The notes under the pieces were generated by a model, which was given only the letters and a program-made list of their open reading frames with translations, was not told the DNA's origin and searched no databases. From assembly GCF_009917485.1 (NCBI RefSeq), contig NZ_QZDT01000014.1:1-64000 (forward strand): a DNA stretch of 64,000 bases. The letters run 5' to 3'. Each line of letters starts with the position of its first letter. Position 1 is the stretch's first letter. Below, in pieces: positions 24,940-32,193 of the stretch. The position numbers were made by a program, and so were the translations under genes. Source of the stretch: Parablautia muri. GTDB taxonomy: Bacteria; Bacillota; Clostridia; Lachnospirales; Lachnospiraceae.

Positions 24940-27195
24940 TCATTGCTTCAATACAAACCTCTCAAATGTCCAATTTGCCCCCAAATTCTCTGAAACATAC
25001 CGTGCCTTGATACCACCATTTTTACTGTAGTCTTCTTCCCCCACATCTATTACCAGCACTCCCTCCTCAAAAAAGGGGGCATAGGCAATGGAAGCATATT
25101 CTTTTTTCCCGCTAAAGGATGCCGTTTTCCAGCTGATTCCTCCATCGTCCGTCCTAAGTACATACGGCTCCTTGGAATCCCTTATTGTGATAAAGCCTAT
25201 TTCATTGGTGATAAACCGCATATCCATAGTGAGGGAATGGGTCATAAGCTCTCCCCCCACTTTCTCCTCAATCTCCTCCCAGCTTCTTCCACCATCCTTT
25301 GTTACATAACAAACGGTACCTTCCTGCCACATCGTCCGCTCGCAGGTAAGCAAAAGATATCCGGTCTTTCCATCCTCAGGAAAAGACACAAACAATCGTC
25401 TGACGGAGCCATAATTCTTCGTCACGACACTGTTTCTAAATCCGCCTGCCTCCTCGTCATAATATACCACTTGAACCGGCAGACCTGGATTTTGTCCGAA
25501 GTTTCCACACCCTCCATAGGCAAAAATCTGTTTTATTCCATCACACTGGTAACTTCCATCCTGTAATTTGGTAAGAACGCCATCCATTTCATCCCCTCTG
25601 GTAAAGAGCTCCTCCAAAGTGACCGGAACGGTCATCCATTCTTCTACCCCTTCTTTTTTTATTTCAAGACTGTCTTCACTTATCCTCACCTCATACCCTG
25701 TCTTAGTTTCAAAGGCCGGCTTTCCCACAAAGCAGGGGACATCGCTGTAATCCATTTGGGGATATCTCACACGAAATGCCTCCACCGTCTCGTCCATCCT
25801 TCCAATCCCCTGAAGCTCAAATACGCAGTCCCCCACCATTTTCACATGAACCGCTAATGGATAATAGGCATAATAATAGCCATCTGCCTTTTCCAGTCTG
25901 GCAAAGAATGGAATATCTTCTTCCGTCTCCGACCAAAATTCCCGAAGAACCATCGCAAAAACAGCCTCCTTTTGATTCCCTGCAAGAAGCCTTTGGTAGG
26001 AGGTTTCAAGTTGCTCATATGTCCCATCTGCCAGAAACCTGGCACTGGCAGCAATTTGATCCCTGTCATAATTTAAGTACCGGTACACCAACTGGCTGAC
26101 ACTCTCTCCATAATATCTGGCTCTCTCAAGTCCAACTTGCCATGGTTCTTCCGTTTCAAAGGATAATTGACCGTTTTGATCTGAATTTATCTCATTACCA
26201 GCAAGGCTCTGCACCTCTTTGCTATATGCGTCTTCCCCCACCGGAGCTAATGACAGCATTCTCTCTAGCGTTTCATCTGTAAAGCATTCCGGCTTTTCAT
26301 ATCCCGCATAAATATTTTCCGGCGCCTTTTGTACTTGCTGCTGCTTTATCGTTTCCCAGCCTGTTACAGTTATCACTAGTACTGTTTCGATCAACAGCAA
26401 AACTGCCGCAATTTTGGCAATCCTATCATAAGGCCTTTTCTCCTCCATAATTGCTACTATCCTTGCCCTCATTTCCCTTCCGCTGGCGCCAAAAAAGGCA
26501 GAATGAACATATTCCTTTTCCTGCACTCTTTTTAAACTGTCAATCAAAAACTGTCCATAGTCAGCCCGCTCCTTCTTTCCGCATCCTGCTATGACCGTCT
26601 CGTCACAGTCAATTTCAATATCCCGTCTGCCCACGCTGCAAATCAAATACGCCAATGGATTGTACCAGCAGACCGCCTCGCACAAAAAAAGAAACAGCTT
26701 ATACCAAGTGTCCTTATGCCTAATGTGCACACATTCATGGAGCAGGAGCAAATCACAGGTCTCATCTTCCTTCACCCACTCCGGCAGCAAAAGCACTGGT
26801 TTATAGAATCCCAGCACAAAAGGTGTTGCAGCCTTTGCACTTTTGTAAATAACCTTCCGGCTCTCCTTTTCAATTCCTGCCTGCACGCAGGCTTTTTCGT
26901 ATCTGCTTTTGAGGCCTTCCTCCTGCACAGGATATAATCCACTAATGCATTCCGCCCGAAACCTCCGATAACGAATCAAAAAAATTGCCGCCATCAGCAC
27001 ACTCACAAAGGTCATACCTAAAACCACAAGTGTAAATCCTCTATGATAAAAGACATAGGGCAGATTCAGTCTGACACAGACTCGATACCAAATATAATCT
27101 GCCTCATACCTGATTTTGTTCAGCAAAAAAACATGGAGCAGGCATAGCTGTATCATCAAAAGCGCCCAAATAACCTTTTTCCACCTTCCACTCAT
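24940..27195 (-). CDS. BlaR1/MecR1-like M56 membrane metalloprotease with Asp-box repeats
   Basis: 751 residues. Membrane helices lie near 8-25, 50-72 and again about 260-280, around a cytoplasmic M56 zinc protease domain with HECVHIRHKD. In BlaR1 the extracellular end is a penicillin-binding sensor. Here there is instead a roughly 460-residue domain with Asp-box (BNR/sialidase-type) repeats, TKDGGRSWEEI, TDDGGISWKT and SENLGANWTFE, suggesting a beta-propeller ligand binder. It lies downstream of a blaI-type gene. Ligand and cleavage target are inferred, the latter to be BlaI. Confidence 0.88.
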   Translation of the reverse strand: MSGRWKKVIWALLMIQLCLLHVFLLNKIRYEADYIWYRVCVRLNLPYVFYHRGFTLVVLGMTFVSVLMAAIFLIRYRRFRAECISGLYPVQEEGLKSRYEKACVQAGIEKESRKVIYKSAKAATPFVLGFYKPVLLLPEWVKEDETCDLLLLHECVHIRHKDTWYKLFLFLCEAVCWYNPLAYLICSVGRRDIEIDCDETVIAGCGKKERADYGQFLIDSLKRVQEKEYVHSAFFGASGREMRARIVAIMEEKRPYDRIAKIAAVLLLIETVLVITVTGWETIKQQQVQKAPENIYAGYEKPECFTDETLERMLSLAPVGEDAYSKEVQSLAGNEINSDQNGQLSFETEEPWQVGLERARYYGESVSQLVYRYLNYDRDQIAASARFLADGTYEQLETSYQRLLAGNQKEAVFAMVLREFWSETEEDIPFFARLEKADGYYYAYYPLAVHVKMVGDCVFELQGIGRMDETVEAFRVRYPQMDYSDVPCFVGKPAFETKTGYEVRISEDSLEIKKEGVEEWMTVPVTLEELFTRGDEMDGVLTKLQDGSYQCDGIKQIFAYGGCGNFGQNPGLPVQVVYYDEEAGGFRNSVVTKNYGSVRRLFVSFPEDGKTGYLLLTCERTMWQEGTVCYVTKDGGRSWEEIEEKVGGELMTHSLTMDMRFITNEIGFITIRDSKEPYVLRTDDGGISWKTASFSGKKEYASIAYAPFFEEGVLVIDVGEEDYSKNGGIKARYVSENLGANWTFERFVLKQ

Positions 27196-27245
27196 TTACG
27201 CCCTCCTTCTAATTTGCATAAGTCATAACCATTGTAACTAATCCC

Positions 27246-27330
27246 CCATGCTTCCGACCGCCCTCAAATTTGGGCGCCAAGCACAAATTTGTGGTTGATA
27301 AAATCAGTCGTCAGACTGATTTTTCAACCT
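27246..27330. repeat. Dispersed leader repeat, family 1, copy A
   Basis: Plus-strand order: CCATGCTTCC, CAAATTTG, an 11-base spacer, CAAATTTG, then a long hairpin GGTTGATAAAATCAGTC / GACTGATTTTTCAACC (27292-27329). It lies between blaI and blaR1. Copies with the same order lie at 37621, 45980 and 53196; partial ones at 43881 and 59762. Confidence 0.6.
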
Positions 27331-27332
27331 AA

Positions 27333-27740
27333 TCAGCTCATCTGTCCATCTTTTGTCTTTTCTAAGTGACTGGTCCCTCTTTGTTCATCCAAAAAATTTT
27401 GGAGCTTGTCAATCTCCACATCATTTAACCGTTCCCCACTATATAATGCGGCAGCAAAAACAGACAAAGAGTTTCCAAATAGATTTTTCAAAACCTTTTT
27501 TCCGGTTTCCTGTAAATAAGGTTCCTTTTCCGCAGCTGCAGTATAGTAATTTATTTTCCCTCTTTTTTCCTTCACAACAAAGCCCCTTTCTTCTAGCCTT
27601 GATAAAAGGGTTAAAACTGTACTTGGCATCACGCTCTTGCCGCTGCACATTTTCTCCTCAATCTCACTTCTGGTTATGGGATCTTTGGCATCCCAAATAA
27701 TCATCATTAATTCCTGCTCCGCTTCCGGTAATTTTTTCAT
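27333..27740 (-). CDS. BlaI/MecI/CopY family transcriptional repressor
   Basis: 135 residues starting at the second ATG (27740). The winged helix MKKLPEAEQELMMIIWDAKD, SVMPSTVLTLLSRLEERGFV, VKEKRGKINYYTA is diagnostic. The C-terminal helices dimerise. Family repressors are cleaved after signalling by the M56 protease encoded just downstream. A candidate operator with its promoter lies upstream (27781-27828). It regulates its own operon and probably something elsewhere, as no beta-lactamase lies nearby. Confidence 0.92.
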   Translation of the reverse strand: MKKLPEAEQELMMIIWDAKDPITRSEIEEKMCSGKSVMPSTVLTLLSRLEERGFVVKEKRGKINYYTAAAEKEPYLQETGKKVLKNLFGNSLSVFAAALYSGERLNDVEIDKLQNFLDEQRGTSHLEKTKDGQMS

Positions 27741-27780
27741 TCTAACCTCCAAGTTTCAATGGTCTATAAAGAATTGATAT

Positions 27781-27828
27781 TCTACAATTGTCTAATATAA
27801 ATTAGCACAAGTCTATTTTAGTGTCAAC
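27781..27828 (-). promoter_or_regulatory. blaI promoter region with BlaI-like dyad
   Basis: TTGACA lies at 27823-27828 on the minus strand and an AT-rich -10 region 17-20 bases later. TCTACAATTGTCTA (27781-27794) resembles the TACA-N2-TGTA core of BlaI/MecI operators. Confidence 0.5.
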
Positions 27829-28403
27829 AGAAATCTATTATAAGTAGGATATAATTGTAGCAGTTCGGCCGAAGGCTTCCCTGTTACATATAATTTGGTA
27901 ACAGTGAAGCCAACGTCTGAGCTGTTGTTACGATTCACGACCTGGGAGCCGCTCATAGTAACATTCGGGGCGATATTCCAAGTTTCGCTTCGCAAAAATC
28001 GCCCTCGCCCCTCACACCTGAATCACGTTCTCACGCAGTGCGCAGTAAATGCGCATTCCTGACTCGTGAAAAGTAACGAGCTGTTACTATAATCAGGGTA
28101 AATGCAAAAGCCGAAATTTAAAGTAAATAAAAACTGTGATATACTTACATCATAGTAATGCAAATGGTATGTTAGAAAGTGTGAAATGGTATGTCAGAAA
28201 ATGAAATGTTGAAAATTTCAGTTGAAGAATTTTCAAAAATCCAGGATTGAATGGAGATGACTGAAAAAGATTCTGCACGATATAACTCTTTCAGAAAAAG
28301 ATAGATTGACTCAAAGGTCATTCTGACAGCTTTCAGTATTAATCATACAGAAATTAACAGAATAAAAGCATAGTTATGAATCATCGCCAAGGAGGATTGA
28401 AAT
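27829..28403. other. Intergenic region with hairpin repeats
   Basis: No convincing gene. It contains several inverted motifs (TGTTAC...GTAACAG near 27890, and the palindrome TGCGCAGTAAATGCGCA at 28039-28055), the last matching the hairpin at 61572-61596. From 28130 the DNA is AT-rich with no obvious structure. Confidence 0.4.
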
Positions 28404-28760
28404 ATGTCATTTACTGAAATCTGCATTTATCAGGTCAAGCCACAAAAAGTGGAGGAATTTGAAGCGCTGATGCTTGAAGCCAAAAGTTTTTTAGAAAAGC
28501 AGGAGGGATTGCGCTTACTTCGTTTTATCAAAAGAGGGTATCGCATAGACATGGAGCAGATTAAAGAAGGCCTTCCCCCGCTTAAAATCACCCGCATTGT
28601 GAAAAGCGTCAAGTATATGCTTTATTGGGAATTTGATACGAAAGAAAATTACGGTGCGGCACAAAAGGCTCTTTACAACAGCTATTGGAAAGCAATTGAA
28701 AGGTGTTTGTTAGTTCCGCATGACAAATATTTAGGAGATCAGATTTTCGAAGCTAATTAA
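28404..28760 (+). CDS. Antibiotic biosynthesis monooxygenase (ABM) fold protein
   Basis: 118 residues with a dimeric ferredoxin-like ABM pattern: an N-terminal strand EICIYQVKPQKVEEFEALML, a helix, and a C-terminal YWKAIERCLLVPHDKYLGDQ. Members include quinol monooxygenases and heme-degrading enzymes. No cofactor residue is definable here. AAGGAGG precedes the ATG. It stands alone. Fold assignment is fair; function is unknown. Confidence 0.6.
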   Translation: MSFTEICIYQVKPQKVEEFEALMLEAKSFLEKQEGLRLLRFIKRGYRIDMEQIKEGLPPLKITRIVKSVKYMLYWEFDTKENYGAAQKALYNSYWKAIERCLLVPHDKYLGDQIFEAN

Positions 28761-28969
28761 ATTTTTTGAATTGAATTAAATTTTCAAAGTATAGAACATT
28801 TTATATAACATTTCCACTCTTTTTCCAAACAAAAATCCCTATCAGAGTTTTCGGATATCTTTTATAATGAAAAAACATTGCATCGTTTGATACGAACAAT
28901 TTTAGTTGGATTTTGTGTGGAAGCGTCACAGACTGTATTATATGAAAACGCTTCGGAATGGAGGAGAAA

Positions 28970-30292
28970 ATGCCAAAAATTACTTTTATGGGAGCTGGAA
29001 GCACTGTTTTTGCCAGAAATGTTTTAGGAGACTGTATGTGCACTCCCGCACTCAGGGACAGCGAAATCGCGCTTTATGACATTGATCAAAAGCGTCTTGA
29101 GGAATCAGAAATCATCCTGGGTGCCATTAACAAAAACACTAATGAGGGACGGGCTGTCATCAAAACTTATTTGGGTGTGGAAAACCGCAGAGAAGCCCTA
29201 AGAGATGCTGACTTTGTGGTGAATGCCATTCAGGTAGGGGGATATGACCCCTGCACCATCACGGACTTTGAGATACCGAAAAAATATGGTCTTCGTCAAA
29301 CGATTGGGGATACTTTGGGAATCGGCGGTATCATGCGTGCGCTGCGCACCATCCCTGTGCTTCGGGATTTTGCTGAGGATATGAGTGCGGTTTGCCCTGA
29401 TGCCTGGTTTTTAAATTACACCAATCCTATGTCCATGCTTTCCGGTTACATGCAAAGATACACCAGCGTGAAAACAGTGGGTCTTTGCCACAGTGTCCAG
29501 GTCTGCTCTGACCATCTGTTAAAGGATCTGGGTATGGAAAATGTTTTAGAAGGGCGCAGGGAACTCATTGCCGGAATTAATCATATGGCGTGGCTTTTGG
29601 AAATTTATGACAAGGACGGTAATGACCTTTATCCGGAAATCAAAAAGCGCGCTTTGGAAAAGAATCGCAACGAAAAGCATAAAGATATGGTGCGTTATGA
29701 GTATATTCACCGTTTGGGTTACTACTGTACGGAATCCAGTGAGCACAATGCAGAATACAATCCCTGGTTTATCAAAAGCCGCCGCCCTGACTTAATTGAT
29801 ACATATAACATTCCTTTGGACGAATACCCACGCCGCTGTATCGAGCAGATTGAGGGCTGGGAAAAGGAAAAGAATGATATCCTAAAGGATGGCAAGGTTA
29901 CGCATGAGCGCTCTAAGGAATATGCTTCCTATATTATGGAAGCTATGGTAACAAACGTTCCTTATAAGATTGGAGGAAATGTGCTGAATGAAGGGCTGAT
30001 TACCAACCTGCCACAAGATGCCTGTGTTGAGGTTCCTTGCCTCATCGACAATATGGGCGTACATCCCTGCCAGGTCGGCCGTCTGCCTGTGCAGTTAGCT
30101 GCTATGAATATGACTAACATAGGCGCCCAGTTGATGACCATTGAAGCTGCCGTGACCAAAAAGAGAGAGGCCATTTATCAGGCTGCTTTGCTGGATCCAC
30201 ACACTGCCGCCGAGCTGTCCGTGGACGAGATTATAGCCATGTGCGATGAATTGATTGATGCCCATGGAGATTATATGAAAGAGTACCGCTAA
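28970..30292 (+). CDS. melA: Glycoside hydrolase family 4, alpha-galactosidase-type
   Basis: 440 residues from the ATG at 28970 (GGAGG upstream; an earlier frame start at 28958 is less likely). The NAD-binding loop is FMGAGSTVFARN. The metal-binding cysteine and histidine are in GLCHSVQ, a CHS motif seen in alpha-galactosidases, and NYTNPM and GINHMAW are further GH4 blocks. These enzymes hydrolyse alpha-galactosides using NAD and Mn2+ through a redox mechanism. The cytosolic enzyme would need a transporter, none of which is adjacent. It has its own terminator. Confidence 0.92.
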   Translation: MPKITFMGAGSTVFARNVLGDCMCTPALRDSEIALYDIDQKRLEESEIILGAINKNTNEGRAVIKTYLGVENRREALRDADFVVNAIQVGGYDPCTITDFEIPKKYGLRQTIGDTLGIGGIMRALRTIPVLRDFAEDMSAVCPDAWFLNYTNPMSMLSGYMQRYTSVKTVGLCHSVQVCSDHLLKDLGMENVLEGRRELIAGINHMAWLLEIYDKDGNDLYPEIKKRALEKNRNEKHKDMVRYEYIHRLGYYCTESSEHNAEYNPWFIKSRRPDLIDTYNIPLDEYPRRCIEQIEGWEKEKNDILKDGKVTHERSKEYASYIMEAMVTNVPYKIGGNVLNEGLITNLPQDACVEVPCLIDNMGVHPCQVGRLPVQLAAMNMTNIGAQLMTIEAAVTKKREAIYQAALLDPHTAAELSVDEIIAMCDELIDAHGDYMKEYR

Positions 30293-30382
30293 AAATACTC
30301 TTGCAAATATGTAATATAGCGCCATAAAATTATGGGGTCAAATACCTGCCTCATCCAGCGCATTTGATATTTGACTTTAAAC

Positions 30383-30434
30383 CGGAAAAGGTACGTAAGC
30401 CATTCAAAAAGCCTACGCACCTTTTCCGATTTTA
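30383..30434 (+). terminator. Terminator of the GH4 gene
   Basis: CGGAAAAGGTACGTAAGC pairs with GCCTACGCACCTTTTCCG with two mismatches, followed by ATTTTAATT. Confidence 0.8.
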
Positions 30435-30529
30435 ATTCTGCCCTGGTTTATCTCTCACATTACCTTAGCATGAACCATGTATTATCTTTATGCTATCTTT
30501 GGATTCCCTTTGAGCCCTAAAGACTCTCT

Positions 30530-30693
30530 TTACATTATTTTACGAATCCCAATGCCATATATTGTTTCCCTGGCATTTTAACTTGGTGAAATCCTCTCAT
30601 TGCCCCAAGGGATGTAACCGTCATGTTCCAGGTATCAATCACTTCCACCTTATAATCGGCATCATCACTTTGCCCTCCATGTTTCCAGGCTAT
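30530..30693 (-). pseudogene. C-terminal remnant of a DUF5605-type glycoside hydrolase
   Basis: Directly after the DUF5692 stop, the minus strand keeps a frame reading DADYKVEVIDTWNMTVTSLG, then GFHQVKMPGKQYIGIGIRK and a stop at 30530. The IDTWnMT...lPGkpYia pattern is that of the C-terminal DUF5605 domain of DUF4038-type glycosidases, as I remember it. There is no start or catalytic domain, so this is the stump of a deleted sugar hydrolase gene. Confidence 0.55.
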
Positions 30694-31731
30694 TTACTCC
30701 GCTCTGTCCATCGCCAATTTGAAATCCTTCTGGTCCGTAAAGATTTCATTGGTATACGGATTCTTATTCTGCGCCTTAGCACGCTTCATGATTGCCAGGA
30801 ACACCACCAGATTCACCACAATGGAAATCACAGAGATAATTCCCTGGGCAGCAGGGTTCGCCGTAGCAGGCATATTCTCCCCAAACGCTGCCGCCGCGCC
30901 CCCTGGGCCATAAACAGAGGATACGGTTGTAAAACGGCTTGCATCCTGGAACAGCGGAAATACCTGGGCAAACATACACCATAGTGCAAGGGTATTGGCC
31001 CGGTTCTGAATCCAGCCGCCTTTGTTCCACAGAGCGTTTGCCACCGTGGGCGCAAGCAAAAGCGCAAATCCGCAATACCAGGAATGGGTAGGCAGATTTA
31101 AATAGGTATACTGGAAGTTCCAGATATCATACGCCAGAATAAAACACCATGTCATATCCGGCCAGAGCATATCCTTTTTATCTTTAGAAGAATAAATGCC
31201 CCACCACCCTGTCATACAAAAGATATTTAAAAGTCCGGCGATGCCGTTTAAAATATTCCACCAGCCCCCATACAGCCAGACTCCTTCAGAGGACTTCCAC
31301 CAGCCGCCGGCTATGGAACCTGCACGGATGACGGACTCAAAATCGGATACCACCGCAATCAAAATGTTGATTGCCACAATCACAAAGGGGAACACCTTAA
31401 AACCATGGGATTTTCCCAACTTGCCCCAATGATACTTAAGAATCATAAAGCCGATACAGCCGGCAAGCGCCGCATACAGCTTTGCATAATGAAACCAGCT
31501 GTTCATATGTACATAGGTCTGATTGTTCAGCGCCCACTCAGCTCCCCTTGCCGCTCCCACATAAATGGAAATAAAATAAACGGTAAGCACGGCAGGAAGT
31601 GCAAAAAAGCATGCCATCCCGCCTATCTTTGTGCGGCGGGCAATTTCATTTACCAAAATAAGTCCGCCAAAAACCATCACCCAGCCCAGCAGCTGCCAGC
31701 CGGTCCCACCACTGTAAATTTGAAAAATCAT
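30694..31731 (-). CDS. DUF5692 family multi-pass membrane protein
   Basis: 345 residues from the ATG at 31731 (GAGGGAGAGT upstream). About nine hydrophobic helices alternate with aromatic-rich loops (AGGWWKSSEGVWLYGGWWNI, LNLPTHSWYCG). The layout corresponds to DUF5692, a family without known function. It is 97 bases downstream of hypA on the same strand, so it may belong to the hyp transcript. No transport motif is recognisable. Confidence 0.7.
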   Translation of the reverse strand: MIFQIYSGGTGWQLLGWVMVFGGLILVNEIARRTKIGGMACFFALPAVLTVYFISIYVGAARGAEWALNNQTYVHMNSWFHYAKLYAALAGCIGFMILKYHWGKLGKSHGFKVFPFVIVAINILIAVVSDFESVIRAGSIAGGWWKSSEGVWLYGGWWNILNGIAGLLNIFCMTGWWGIYSSKDKKDMLWPDMTWCFILAYDIWNFQYTYLNLPTHSWYCGFALLLAPTVANALWNKGGWIQNRANTLALWCMFAQVFPLFQDASRFTTVSSVYGPGGAAAAFGENMPATANPAAQGIISVISIVVNLVVFLAIMKRAKAQNKNPYTNEIFTDQKDFKLAMDRAE

Positions 31732-31828
31732 ACTCTCCCTCATTTCTGCGCGGCTTTATCTATTTATTTTCAGGTTTGAGCCGCCGTGCTGGCGCAAACC
31801 GGTCTTCCTACAATTAACTGACCCGCAC

Positions 31829-32173
31829 TTAATACACTTCTATTTCTTTTATATTAAATTCATTCCCCTGCATCAGCCACGTATCGGGGCTTTGGCAGTG
31901 GGGACAAATTTTTCCGTACTCCACAGTGGGATAGGTCTGCCCACAGTTTTCACAGTAAGTTATGGCAGGAAGTTTTAAAACCACAAGCTCCGCCTCTTTA
32001 AAAAGCTCCCTCTTTTCCGCCGCCCACTTCCAGCAGTTTTGCAGATAGGAATCAATCACCGTGGAGACCTCTCCAAGCTCCAGGATCACCTTATTAATGC
32101 CTTGGACCTGGTTTTCTGCGGCCACCTTTTCTACGCTGTCCATAATATGAAAAACAACACCCAACTCGTGCAT
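31829..32173 (-). CDS. hypA: Hydrogenase/urease nickel metallochaperone HypA
   Basis: 114 residues. The N-terminal MHE needed for nickel binding is present, and a zinc site of two CXXC pairs is seen (CENCGQ and CPHCQS, near residues 74-95). HypA delivers nickel to [NiFe] hydrogenase or urease together with HypB. It lies 20 bases downstream of a large iron-sulfur flavoprotein gene and shares the strand with hypB. No hydrogenase or urease structural gene lies in the window. Confidence 0.92.
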   Translation of the reverse strand: MHELGVVFHIMDSVEKVAAENQVQGINKVILELGEVSTVIDSYLQNCWKWAAEKRELFKEAELVVLKLPAITYCENCGQTYPTVEYGKICPHCQSPDTWLMQGNEFNIKEIEVY

Positions 32174-32193
32174 GAATCTCTCCCTATGATTGT

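Noticed and set aside
27813-27995. 60-codon minus-strand frame upstream of blaI
   Set aside because: It would cover the blaI promoter and repeat-rich DNA; composition is not protein-like.
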